DNA of 64,000 bases from Mycobacterium sp. 1274761.0. Lineage in GTDB: Bacteria > Actinomycetota > Actinomycetes > Mycobacteriales > Mycobacteriaceae. Of this stretch, positions 37,589 through 46,018 are shown one piece after another (within the stretch, counting starts at the first letter, position 1; each line of letters starts with the position of its first letter). The notes under the pieces were generated by a model. It did no database searches and had not been told where the DNA came from. It saw only the letters and a program-made list of their open reading frames with translations. Position numbers and translations under genes: made by a program. Location of the stretch: assembly GCF_001668615.1 (NCBI RefSeq), contig NZ_LZMC01000038.1, positions 124,001-188,000 on the forward strand, given 5' to 3'.

Positions 37589-38799
37589 GAAGTGGTGCGC
37601 TCCACCCGGACCACCGCGATGTCATCAGTCAATCCGCCGTGCGCACGCGCCCGATCCGAGGCCTCGGTGATGAGCGCGTCGACGAACTCGGGGCCGGGCA
37701 GGGCCGCGTGCTTGCGCGCCAACTGCAGCAGGCCGTCCTCCCCGAGCCGAACGTTGCCGACGCCCGAATGGCCCTCGAAGAGCCCGTCGGTGAGCAGCAC
37801 CAGCCCGGCGCCCTCCGGCCATTCCACCTGGTGATAATCCCATCCTCCGGAATGCACGCCCAGCGCGGGACCGACGGGCGGCTCCAGCCAGTCCACGGTG
37901 CCTGCGCCGTGCACCAGGATGCCCGGGTGCCCCGCGCGCACGGCCCGGAACGTCGACCCCTCGGGCGGGATGGCCAGGCTGAGCACGGTGGCGAAGATGC
38001 CCTTGCTGGCGCGCTCGGTGCGCAGGATCTGGTCCAGCCCGCGCATCCGGTCAGGGCCGCGCAGGCCCGCGAACGTCAGCGCCCGCCAGGTGATGCGCAG
38101 CGCGACGCCCAGCGCGGCCTCGTCGGGGCCATGGCCCGCGACGTCGCCGATCATGACGTGCACCGTCCGGTCCGGCGTCTGGACGAAGTCATAAAAGTCG
38201 CCGCCCAGCAGCGTGTTCTCGCGGCTCGGCACGTACCGGGCGATGATGTCTACGCCCGGGTTGTCCAGCAGCAACGGCGACGGCGACAGCCCGCGCTCGA
38301 GCCGGGCGTTCTCCATGGCGCGCAGTTGGCTGGCGTGCAGTTCGACGGCGGTGATCTCGGCGCGCTTGCGTTCGATCGCATACAGCACGGCGCGCAGCAA
38401 CATCCCGGGCTCGACATGGCCTTTGACCAGATAGTCTTGGGCGCCGGAGGCCACCGCCGATACGCCGAAATGTTCGTCGGCCAGGCCGGTGAGTACCACG
38501 ATCGGGATGTTCGGGTCGGCCGCTTTGATGCGCTCCAGCGCTGCGATGCCGTTGGCGTCGGGCAGGTTGAGGTCCAGCAGCACACAGTCGGGCTGGGTGA
38601 GCACCAACTCCTGTTCGGCCTGTGACACCGATTGGGCCCAGGCGCAGCTGATGTCGGCCTCTGCGTCTGCGATCAGCTCTTCCACCAGCAGAGCGTCGCC
38701 GCGATCGTCCTCGACGAGCAGCACCGAAAGGCTGGCTCCGGTGCGGGCAAAGGCAGGGTCAACTGCGGGCATAGTGTGCGGCTCGAACGGCGCGCGCAT
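37585..38799 (-). CDS. Receiver-PP2C (RsbU/SpoIIE-type) serine phosphatase
   Basis: A 404-residue protein with an N-terminal receiver (VEDDRGD, phospho-acceptor Asp76 in CVLLDLNLP, VVLTG, KG) and a C-terminal PP2C phosphatase (LLGGDFYDF near 207, MIGDVAGHGPDEAAL, LLTDGLFEG, GLTDDIAVV). Such proteins dephosphorylate STAS antagonists when the receiver is phosphorylated, so this links the histidine kinase operon to the STAS/HATPase pair. It could start at ATG 38772 (MPAVDPAF) instead. It is first of the operon. Confidence 0.93.
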   Translation of the reverse strand: MRAPFEPHTMPAVDPAFARTGASLSVLLVEDDRGDALLVEELIADAEADISCAWAQSVSQAEQELVLTQPDCVLLDLNLPDANGIAALERIKAADPNIPIVVLTGLADEHFGVSAVASGAQDYLVKGHVEPGMLLRAVLYAIERKRAEITAVELHASQLRAMENARLERGLSPSPLLLDNPGVDIIARYVPSRENTLLGGDFYDFVQTPDRTVHVMIGDVAGHGPDEAALGVALRITWRALTFAGLRGPDRMRGLDQILRTERASKGIFATVLSLAIPPEGSTFRAVRAGHPGILVHGAGTVDWLEPPVGPALGVHSGGWDYHQVEWPEGAGLVLLTDGLFEGHSGVGNVRLGEDGLLQLARKHAALPGPEFVDALITEASDRARAHGGLTDDIAVVRVERTTS

Positions 38800-38949
38800 G
38801 GGTGATCACGTCCTTTACGTAACGTCACCCGGTCGCGCGACCCTCTTCTTCAGTGACAACTCAGGAGACAATACCCACGACTCCCGCGGGATGCCGCACA
38901 GCGGTCCCCCGCGCCGCATCCCGACCGACACGTTTCCTATGGTGACGAG

Positions 38950-40146
38950 GTGAGCAGTGTTGCCGATGCAGATCGCGTCGCCGATCTCGCCAGGAAGGTC
39001 GTCGCCGAGCACGATCCGAAGACCGTCCCGATCCCGGAATTCCTCGGCGCGTGCTACGACGCCGGGTTGTCATGGGTGCATTTCCCCGAGGGCCTCGGCG
39101 GCCTCGGCGTCTCGCGCGGTCTGCAGGCCGTGGCCGACGGCATCTTGCAGGGTGCCGGCGGGCCCGTGCCGCTGGCGCTGAACCCAATGGGCTACGGCAT
39201 GGCCGCGCCGACCGTGCGCGAGCACGCTCAGACCGACGAGGTGAAGCGCCAGCTCATGCGGCCGCTGGCCACCACCGAGGACATCTGGTGCCAGCTGTTC
39301 TCCGAGCCGGGCGCCGGTTCGGACCTGGCCGGGCTGGCGACGTCGGCGGTGCCCGATGGTGACGAGTGGGTCATCAACGGCCAGAAAGTGTGGACCAGCC
39401 TGGCGCATCGCGCGCGGTGGGGTCTGCTGCTCGCGCGCACCAACCCCGATGTGCCGAAGCACAACGGGCTGACGTACTTCGTCATCGACATGCACGGCCC
39501 CGGCGTCGAGACCAGGCCGCTGCGTCAGATGACCGGCCAGGCCGAGTTCAACGAGGTCTACATGACCGATGCCCGCATCCCCGATACGCACCGGCTCGGC
39601 GCGGTCGGTGACGGCTGGCGGGTCGCGATGACCACGCTGATGAACGAGCGCAGCGCGCTGGGCGCCAGCGGAAGCCGGCGCGGTGCGGGCACCATCGCCG
39701 ACGCGGTGGCGCTGTGGGCGTCGCGACCGGATCTGCACACCCCCGTGCTGCGCGACCGGCTCACGCAGCTGTGGCTGCGGTCGGAGGCACAGCGCCTGAC
39801 CTCCGAGCGGTCGCGCGCGGCCGCCACCGTCGGCGGCCCCGGCCCGGAGGGTTCGATCGGCAAGCTGGTGGGCGCCGAGCTGAACCAGCACATCTACCAG
39901 TGGTGCATGGATCTGCTTGGGCCGGAAGGGATTCTGTACCACGGCTACGGTATGAGCGACGGTGCCGGCGACGGCGCTGACTGGCGCGGGCCGGTGCAGC
40001 AGCGATTCCTGCGCAGCCGCGCCAACACCATCGAAGGCGGCACGTCAGAGGTGATGCGCAACATCCTCGGCGAGCGGGTGCTTGGCCTGCCCGGTGATCT
40101 GCGTGCCGATGCGGGCATGCCGTGGAAGGAGGTCCCTCGTGGCTGA
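38950..40146 (+). CDS. Acyl-CoA dehydrogenase (FadE), first of a pair
   Basis: A 398-residue FAD-dependent acyl-CoA dehydrogenase. It has the FAD-binding block CQLFSEPGAGSDLAGLAT, WVINGQKVWTS, and the C-terminal ANTIEGGTSEVMRNILGERV. It introduces the alpha-beta double bond into an acyl-CoA. It starts at GTG 38950. It overlaps the next FadE by 8 bp. Mycobacteria often make such enzymes as alpha2beta2 pairs acting on sterol side-chain or ring CoA esters; substrate here is unknown. Confidence 0.93.
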   Translation: MSSVADADRVADLARKVVAEHDPKTVPIPEFLGACYDAGLSWVHFPEGLGGLGVSRGLQAVADGILQGAGGPVPLALNPMGYGMAAPTVREHAQTDEVKRQLMRPLATTEDIWCQLFSEPGAGSDLAGLATSAVPDGDEWVINGQKVWTSLAHRARWGLLLARTNPDVPKHNGLTYFVIDMHGPGVETRPLRQMTGQAEFNEVYMTDARIPDTHRLGAVGDGWRVAMTTLMNERSALGASGSRRGAGTIADAVALWASRPDLHTPVLRDRLTQLWLRSEAQRLTSERSRAAATVGGPGPEGSIGKLVGAELNQHIYQWCMDLLGPEGILYHGYGMSDGAGDGADWRGPVQQRFLRSRANTIEGGTSEVMRNILGERVLGLPGDLRADAGMPWKEVPRG

Positions 40147-40223
40147 GGAGCTTGCGGATCAGACCGACAAGGTGGCTGAGGAGCTTGCGGATCAGACCGA
40201 CAAGGTGGCTGAGGAGCTTGCGG
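40139..40223 (+). repeat. 33-bp tandem repeat at the fadE start
   Basis: Two identical 33-bp units (40139-40171, 40172-40204) and a 19-base partial third (40205-40223) begin with GTGGCTGAGGAGCTTGCGG. Each codes VAEELADQTDK in frame. Identity of the copies points to recent slippage expansion. Confidence 0.95.
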
Positions 40224-41368
40224 CTGATTTGGTCAACGAGCAGCGTGAGTACGTGTTCACCGAGGAGCAGGGTCAGCTGCGTGACGCCGTGCGGAAATTC
40301 TGTGCGGACAACTTCGACGAGCAGACCGTGCGCACGCTGATGGAGTCCGACCCGCCGTTCGACCCCAAGACGTGGGCCCGGCTGGGTGGCGAACTGGGCG
40401 TGCTCGGGCTGTCGGTGCCGGAGGCCGACGGCGGAGTGGGCGGCACCCTCGTCGACCAGGCCGTCGCGGTCGAGGAGCTGGGCGCTTCGCTGGCATGCGG
40501 CCCGGTGTTCGGCACGGTGTTCCTGGCGATTCCGGCGCTGGTCGCGGCGTCAGCGGGAGACACCCGCGACGCCTTGCTGGCCGACCTGGTGGAGGGCAGG
40601 CGCACCGCGGCGTTCGCTGCGAGCGCCGACCGGGTGACCGCCGACGGGGACACGTTGTCCGGGGAACTCGGCCCGGTGGTCGACGCCGGTACGGCCGACG
40701 TGCTGCTGGTCGCGGCGACCGGACCCCAGGGCGTGGGCCTCTACGCCGTCGACGCCTCGGCTGACGGACTGAGCCCTACGCCACTGGTCACGCTCGACCT
40801 GACGCGCCCACAGGCCGCGGTCACGCTGTCGAACGCACCGGCCACGCTGCTGGCCGGACCCGAGGAGGCGCCGCGCGTGATCGAGCACGCGCTGCACGTG
40901 GGTGCGGCACTGCTGGCCGTCGAGCAGGTCGGCGCTGGGCAGCATCTGCTGAACCTTTCGGTGAACTACGCAAAGTCGCGGCTTCAGTTCGGCAGGCCCA
41001 TCGGCTCGTTCCAGGCGGTCAAGCACAAGCTCGCCGACCTTCTGGTCGACCTCGAGCACGCCCGCTCGGCGGCGTATCACGCCGTGTGGGCGCTGACCGA
41101 CGGCTCCGACGACCCGGCGCTGGCGACGAGCATCGCCCAGGCGACGGCGTCGGCGGCGCTGTCGCGAATCGCGGCGGACACCATCCAGGTGCACGGCGGC
41201 ATCGGCTTCACGTGGGAGCATCAGGCGCACCTGTATTTCAAGCGTGCGGTCACCGATGCCGCGTTGCTCGGCAGTGCCGAGCAGCATCGCGCGCGGATCG
41301 CTGAACTGGTGCTGGACCACGCCGAAGCCGACCGTGTGCCGCGGGTGGCCGACGGCACACCGGCCTAA
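40139..41368 (+). CDS. Acyl-CoA dehydrogenase (FadE), second of a pair, with N-terminal repeats
   Basis: A 409-residue partner subunit. It has GVLGLSVPEADGGVGG, FGRPIGSFQAVKHKLADLLV and the conserved IQVHGGIGFTWEHQAHLYFK. GTG 40139 is preceded by an excellent AAGGAGG site, which fixes the start before two and a half copies of an 11-residue unit (VAEELADQTDK, with GTG at each repeat start). The extra sequence is acidic, probably helical, and absent from typical FadE proteins. The gene overlaps the first FadE by 8 bp and shares its stop (CTAA, 41365-41368) with the convergent SDR. Confidence 0.93.
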   Translation: MAEELADQTDKVAEELADQTDKVAEELAADLVNEQREYVFTEEQGQLRDAVRKFCADNFDEQTVRTLMESDPPFDPKTWARLGGELGVLGLSVPEADGGVGGTLVDQAVAVEELGASLACGPVFGTVFLAIPALVAASAGDTRDALLADLVEGRRTAAFAASADRVTADGDTLSGELGPVVDAGTADVLLVAATGPQGVGLYAVDASADGLSPTPLVTLDLTRPQAAVTLSNAPATLLAGPEEAPRVIEHALHVGAALLAVEQVGAGQHLLNLSVNYAKSRLQFGRPIGSFQAVKHKLADLLVDLEHARSAAYHAVWALTDGSDDPALATSIAQATASAALSRIAADTIQVHGGIGFTWEHQAHLYFKRAVTDAALLGSAEQHRARIAELVLDHAEADRVPRVADGTPA

Positions 41369-42255
41369 ACGGAAAGCGCTGTGCCCGTTTCTTTTTCAGC
41401 GAACTCGACCAGCCGCGCCGCGGCTTCGTAGTCGCAGGCGACAGCCGATCGGCCGATCATGACGGGGCCACCTTTGAGGCCCCACCGGCCGTCGATGCCG
41501 ACGTAGGCGCCGGGCGGTATCGGCTCGCTGATGCAGTACAGCGTCGTCGCAGCGCCCGCATCGATGTCGTTGCCGAACACGTCGGCCAACCGCCTGACCA
41601 CCTTGTCGGCGACGCCGACGAGCCGGCTGTCGGAGACACTGGACAGGTTCGACGACACCCAGCCCGGATGGGTGAGCTGGGTGACGACGGGCGATTTCGC
41701 CTGCCGCAGACGGCGATCCAGGTCGAGGCCCCACAGCATGACCGCCAGCTTCGACCGAGCGTAGGCGCCCATCGCGGTCCATTTGTGATGACGCAGGTGC
41801 ATGTCGTCGAGCCGCAGCGTGGCGCCGCGGTGGGCCTGCGATCCGACGTTGATGATCTGCGAACGGATCCGATCGAAGATGAGATTGGTCAGCGCGAACG
41901 GGCCCAGAAGGTTTGTGCCGATGGTCTTTTCGAACCCGTCAACCGTTCTCTCCGGCGACGAGGTCAACATGCCGGCGTTGTTGATCAGGATGTCGACGTC
42001 GCTGTCGAGGGCGTCGGCGAAGGCGTGCACCGACGACAGGTCGGCGAGGTCGACCTTGATGATGGATGTCGAGCCGCCGATCTCCTTGGCCCGCTGCGCG
42101 CCGAGTTGAGTATTGCGGACGGCCATGATGACGTGCGCGCCTGCCTTGGCCAGTGCGCGGGCGGTGCCGAGGCCGACGCCGTTCGTCGCGCCGGTCACGA
42201 TGATGCGTTTACCGCTGAGGTCGCCCAGCCGGGCCGTGGTCCACTCCGCTGTCAC
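41365..42255 (-). CDS. SDR-family oxidoreductase
   Basis: A 296-residue short-chain dehydrogenase. The cofactor loop is TGATNGVG (21-28), NNAG lies near 92, the Ser is near 139 and Tyr165/Lys169 are in YARSK. It has the length and C-terminal extension of the retinol/protochlorophyllide-type (classical-extended) members. NADP is likely from the absence of an acidic residue after strand 2 (MAVRNT). Only 4 bp separate it from the upstream flavoprotein gene. Confidence 0.9.
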   Translation of the reverse strand: MTAEWTTARLGDLSGKRIIVTGATNGVGLGTARALAKAGAHVIMAVRNTQLGAQRAKEIGGSTSIIKVDLADLSSVHAFADALDSDVDILINNAGMLTSSPERTVDGFEKTIGTNLLGPFALTNLIFDRIRSQIINVGSQAHRGATLRLDDMHLRHHKWTAMGAYARSKLAVMLWGLDLDRRLRQAKSPVVTQLTHPGWVSSNLSSVSDSRLVGVADKVVRRLADVFGNDIDAGAATTLYCISEPIPPGAYVGIDGRWGLKGGPVMIGRSAVACDYEAAARLVEFAEKETGTALSV

Positions 42256-42259
42256 GGAG

Positions 42260-43378
42260 TCAGGCTAATGGGCGGTTGTCGCGGACTCCGCGGTAGATCC
42301 CCCAGCGCACGATCACCGGCATCAGCACCCGGTCGAACGTCCACGCCGGGAAGCGCACCGCCTGCCCCTTCGGGGTGAACACCTCCAGCCCGTCGGGCTG
42401 CACCCCGAGCACCGAACCCCAGCGTCTCCGCGGGGCACGATACGCCCGCAACGGGCGGGCCGCGAAGTGCGCACGGATGTTGTGCGCCACGATGGCGTCC
42501 CCGCGATTGCGGGCCGAGCTGCGCAGCGGGTCGGTCGCGGCGACGTCGCCGACGGCGAAGACGTTCGGGTGTCCGGGAGCCTGCAGCTGCGGGGTCACCC
42601 GGACGAAGCCCTGCTCGTCGAGCAGTTCGGCGGGCAACCAGTCGGTGTTGGGCCGGACCCGGCCGATGGCCCACAGCACGGCGTCTGCGGTCGCGGGCGG
42701 TTGTCCGGTGCTCCACGCGACGTGCTCGCTGGTGATCGCGTCGCAGAAGAAGCCGTCGGGGATGACCGCGCGGTGGCCCGGGTGCAGTCGCACCCCGGCG
42801 TCGGTGAGCCGCCGCCGCACCGTGTCCCAGATCCGCGGGTGGTGTGATGGCAGCGCCTGCGCGCCGGGGAAGTACAGGTCGACCTGTTTGTCGGGCCAGG
42901 TGGTGGCGACCTGGGCCGCGGCGCTGATCGCTGCCGCGCCGCCGCCGATCACGGCCACCGATGTGGCGACGGCCAAGCTCTCGTGTGTGCCGCGGAGGTC
43001 ATCGCCGATCTCGTTGTGCGACTGCAGCTTCGGTGTCCGCCAGAAGCCGTTGGTGACGCCGGTGGAGATGACCAGCGCATCGTAGTGCTCGCGCAGCGTG
43101 GTGCCGTCCGCGCCGCGGATGGCCACGGTGTTGCCGTCGAGGTCGACGCCGGTCAGCGTGCCGTGCACGGTGCGCACCCGGTCCAATGCGCGGAACCGGT
43201 CGAACGGTATCCAGTTGGCTTCTGCCCAGTCCTGCGGCCGCGACAGCCGCCAGCCCAGTTCCTGGCCGCTGACCAAGGCCGGCTTCACGGAGACGCCGAC
43301 GACGTCGAAGCGCCGGGACAGCCGGATCGCGGTCAGTACACCGCTGTCTCCGAGCCCCGCGATGACCACCCGTTGCAC
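42260..43378 (-). CDS. FAD-dependent pyridine nucleotide-disulphide-type oxidoreductase
   Basis: A 372-residue flavoprotein. The first nucleotide motif VVIAGLGDSGVLTA is at the N-terminus, the second VAVIGGGAAAISAA is near 142, and NVFAVGDVAATDPLRSSARN is the FAD-ribityl motif. It is of the FSP1/AIF/NDH2-like type and lacks a redox disulphide. It probably reduces a quinone or another carrier. It starts at GTG 43378 and is co-transcribed with the SDR. Confidence 0.87.
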   Translation of the reverse strand: MQRVVIAGLGDSGVLTAIRLSRRFDVVGVSVKPALVSGQELGWRLSRPQDWAEANWIPFDRFRALDRVRTVHGTLTGVDLDGNTVAIRGADGTTLREHYDALVISTGVTNGFWRTPKLQSHNEIGDDLRGTHESLAVATSVAVIGGGAAAISAAAQVATTWPDKQVDLYFPGAQALPSHHPRIWDTVRRRLTDAGVRLHPGHRAVIPDGFFCDAITSEHVAWSTGQPPATADAVLWAIGRVRPNTDWLPAELLDEQGFVRVTPQLQAPGHPNVFAVGDVAATDPLRSSARNRGDAIVAHNIRAHFAARPLRAYRAPRRRWGSVLGVQPDGLEVFTPKGQAVRFPAWTFDRVLMPVIVRWGIYRGVRDNRPLA

Positions 43379-43420
43379 ACCGTTGAGGCTGCCATACCGC
43401 AGCGCTAGTCTGGGTGCACC

Positions 43421-43660
43421 ATGACGACCTCTTTGCGACGGCTGTCGGGCGCGGCGATTGCCGCGGCGGCGTTGACCGCCGGGGGCATGCTGGTCACACC
43501 CGCGGTCAGCTCGGCATGTCTGCCCGGCGAGACCGGGGTTACCAACGCGTGCGCGCCGTTCTGTCTCCCCGGCAAGGCGCTCGACGTGCAGACCGGCCTC
43601 TGCGTGCCGGTGCCCAACCCGTCGCCCAACGGCGTCAACCCCCCGATCAACGACTACTGA
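43421..43660 (+). CDS. Small secreted Cys/Pro-rich protein
   Basis: A 79-residue exported protein with a signal peptide (about 1-31, MLVTPAVSSA). The mature part has four cysteines (SACLPGE, NACAPFC, LCVPVPNP) and a Pro/Asn-rich end. It should be disulphide-bonded outside the cell. Function unknown. ATG 43421 is divergent from the flavoprotein gene and 7 bp from the convergent hydrolase stop. Confidence 0.7.
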   Translation: MTTSLRRLSGAAIAAAALTAGGMLVTPAVSSACLPGETGVTNACAPFCLPGKALDVQTGLCVPVPNPSPNGVNPPINDY

Positions 43661-43667
43661 CGCCAGC

Positions 43668-44492
43668 TCAGGACTGAAAGAACGCCAGCAGGTCGGCGTT
43701 GATCACGTCCGCATGAGTGGTCGGCATGCCGTGTGGAAAGTCCTTGTAGGTCTTCAGGATTCCGTTGGCCAGTAGCTCGGCCGACTTCGGGCCGGCCGCC
43801 ACATAGGGCACGATCTGGTCGTCCTCGCTGTGCATCACCAGCACGGGAATCGTGATCTTCTTCAGGTCTTCGGTGAAGTCGGTCTGGGAGAACGTGACGA
43901 TGCCGTCGTAGTGCGCCTTCGCGCCGCCCATCATGCCCTGGCGCCACCAGTTCTCGATGATGGCTTCCGACGGCTCAACGCCGGGGCGGTTGAACCCGTA
44001 GAACGGGCCCGCCGGCAGGTCGCGATAGAACACCGACCCGTTAGCGGCCAGCTGGGCCTGCAGGTCGTCGAACACCTCCTTCGGCAGACCCTCGGGGTTG
44101 GCGTCGGTCTTCACCATCAGCGGTGGTACGGCGCTGATCAGCGCCGCCTTGACCGCGCGGCGCTGGCCGTGGCGGGCCAGATAGTGCGCCACCTCGCCGC
44201 CGCCCGTCGAGTGCCCGACGTGGACCACGTCATGCAGGTCCAGGTGCTCGACGACAGCGGCGAGATCATCGGCGTAGTGGTCCATGTCGTGGTTGTCGGC
44301 AACCTGTGACGACCGCCCGTGCCCCCGGCGGTCGTGTGCGATCACCCGGTAACCCTTCGACAGGAAAAACAGCATCTGGTTGTCCCAGTCGTCACCCGTC
44401 AACGGCCAGCCGTGGCTGAAGACGATCGGTTGACCCGATCCCCAGTCCTTGAAGAAGATTTCGACGCCGTCATTCGTGGTGATGGTGGGCAT
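43668..44492 (-). CDS. Alpha/beta hydrolase, non-haem chloroperoxidase type
   Basis: A 274-residue alpha/beta hydrolase. VFSHGWPLTGDDWDNQ is the oxyanion-loop region, the nucleophile Ser95 lies in GHSTGGGE, the Asp in SEDDQIVP and the His in PHGMPTTH. Sequence places it with cofactor-free haloperoxidases/arylesterases, which catalyse ester hydrolysis and perhydrolysis. ATG 44492 gives the normal length; the open frame beyond it into the next gene is not coding. Confidence 0.93.
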   Translation of the reverse strand: MPTITTNDGVEIFFKDWGSGQPIVFSHGWPLTGDDWDNQMLFFLSKGYRVIAHDRRGHGRSSQVADNHDMDHYADDLAAVVEHLDLHDVVHVGHSTGGGEVAHYLARHGQRRAVKAALISAVPPLMVKTDANPEGLPKEVFDDLQAQLAANGSVFYRDLPAGPFYGFNRPGVEPSEAIIENWWRQGMMGGAKAHYDGIVTFSQTDFTEDLKKITIPVLVMHSEDDQIVPYVAAGPKSAELLANGILKTYKDFPHGMPTTHADVINADLLAFFQS

Positions 44493-44521
44493 GGACCGAA
44501 ACTCTAGGGCCTCTGGGCCAT

Positions 44522-45961
44522 CTATGGTGTTGGAACCCAGTTGCCGTGAAAACCGGCGGGAACACGGTGCGGCAGTTTGATGCTCGCGACGTCCTGCAGA
44601 GTGGCGGCGTCGAGGATGGCCAGCTCGCTTCGGTCGGCGGTGCGGTCGTAGACGTAACCCATCAGGACGCCGTCGTCCTCGACCGCATCCGGCGATGAGG
44701 CCTGAAATACGAACTCGCCAAGCGCCTTTCCCGTGCCGAACGATCGGGCTTGCGTCTTGCCGCCGACGAAGTCGTGCTTCAGCAGCACATCGTTGCCGCT
44801 GACGCCTTCGCCGACGGTCGGCGCGTAGCCGTACCGGTGCCGCTTGCCCACGAGTCGTTCGTCGACGCGCGGGAATTCCTGGCCGCGGTCGTCGACCCGC
44901 GATTCGCGTACCTTGCCGTCGGCGAGGTCGACGGTCCACCGGTCGAGCGTCGGCGGTCCCTCGTCGGGCCCAAGGTGTTCGGTGGCGAACATCTTCGGGT
45001 GCCGGATCACGTCGAGGACGACGGTGTCGCCGTCATCGTAGGCGTTCATCGGGTGGAAGACGTAGCACGGTTCGACGTCGAACCAGCGGACGTCGGCGTT
45101 GTCGCCGTCGCGGGGCATCACTCCGACCCTGGCGGGATACTTCGGGTTCCACGAGTACGGGAACCTTCGGTCGCTCCGGTTGCCGCGCGGCTGGCGGGCA
45201 GAGATCGGGTCCGGAATGCGGATACGACCAATCAAGGCTGACAACAGAAGTCGCGCAGGCAGCCGCATATTGCGCGGCACGGTCATGGCCACGGCCGTGC
45301 TCGCATCGAACGTGACGGGCAGGTCGTAAAAGATGACGTGCTTTTCGGTCAGCGACATGTCGTGCATCATCGGGCTGCCTGCTACCTCGATGTCGACCGT
45401 GCGCCTGGCCCGCCCGTCAGCGCCGATCACCGAGTACTGCACCGTGTTGCCCCGGTACATGCTGTATGAAACGGCATGGAGCTCACCGGTTTCCGGATCG
45501 CGCTTGGGGTGGGCGGTGTAGCCACCCGTCAGCGTCCCGTCGAAGTCACAGGCGCCGACGGTGTCCAGCTCGTCGGTCAGTTCGATGTTGGTCACGCCGG
45601 ATTCGATTAAGGCAAGCGTCTTGCCCGCATGCCCGATCACATTGGTGTTCGCGCCGATTCCGGACAGCGGGAACTCCCCGGGCGGGGGCTGCTCGCCGAG
45701 CGCTGCGGCGGTCTGCGGTCCGCGGACCCACCGGTTGCGGTACCACTCCGCCTTGCCGTCCCGGATGCGGATGCCGTGCACCATGCCGTCGCCGACGAAC
45801 CAGTGATACAGCTGCGGGTCGATCTCACCGATCGGGTTCGGCCCGTTGCGCAGATAGCGCCCGTCGAGATACTCCGGAATCTCCCCGACGACCTCCAGGT
45901 CGGTCAGCGTGTACTCGCGGTCCAACGGCGCGAATTCGCCTTCGAGGTAGCGGCTGCTCAT
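44522..45961 (-). CDS. Carotenoid cleavage oxygenase (RPE65/Rv0654-like)
   Basis: A 479-residue Fe(II) dioxygenase. The four iron-binding histidines can be picked out at His151 (TAHPK), His200 (MMHDM), His303 (VFHPM) and His472 (FHGNW), with the beta-propeller spacing. It cleaves double bonds of carotenoids or related stilbenes/apocarotenoids; the M. tuberculosis relative is Rv0654. ATG 45961 is the start. Divergent from a TetR with a double operator in the gap, so it is probably repressed by that TetR and induced by an apolar ligand. Confidence 0.93.
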   Translation of the reverse strand: MSSRYLEGEFAPLDREYTLTDLEVVGEIPEYLDGRYLRNGPNPIGEIDPQLYHWFVGDGMVHGIRIRDGKAEWYRNRWVRGPQTAAALGEQPPPGEFPLSGIGANTNVIGHAGKTLALIESGVTNIELTDELDTVGACDFDGTLTGGYTAHPKRDPETGELHAVSYSMYRGNTVQYSVIGADGRARRTVDIEVAGSPMMHDMSLTEKHVIFYDLPVTFDASTAVAMTVPRNMRLPARLLLSALIGRIRIPDPISARQPRGNRSDRRFPYSWNPKYPARVGVMPRDGDNADVRWFDVEPCYVFHPMNAYDDGDTVVLDVIRHPKMFATEHLGPDEGPPTLDRWTVDLADGKVRESRVDDRGQEFPRVDERLVGKRHRYGYAPTVGEGVSGNDVLLKHDFVGGKTQARSFGTGKALGEFVFQASSPDAVEDDGVLMGYVYDRTADRSELAILDAATLQDVASIKLPHRVPAGFHGNWVPTP

Positions 45962-45974
45962 CACGACCCTCCCT

Positions 45975-46012
45975 ATAACGGTGTTATGGATATCTCTGTA
46001 TAACACCGTTAT
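45975..46012. promoter_or_regulatory. Double inverted operator between carotenoid oxygenase and tetR
   Basis: ATAACGGTGTTAT (45975-45987) and its exact reverse complement ATAACACCGTTAT (46000-46012) are 25 bp apart start to start. Each is itself an imperfect palindrome (ATAAC-n3-GTTAT). The second copy ends 6 bases before the tetR ATG. A pair of TetR sites controlling both divergent genes is the simplest reading. Confidence 0.8.
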
Positions 46013-46018
46013 GGCACG

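Noticed and set aside
38855..38880. GGGTAT upstream of the PP2C operon as a SigF -10 element
   Set aside because: No GTTT-like -35 element is found 15-17 bp upstream, so the match is probably chance.
40139..40223. Direct repeats considered as a CRISPR array
   Set aside because: Units are contiguous without spacers and are in frame within a coding sequence.
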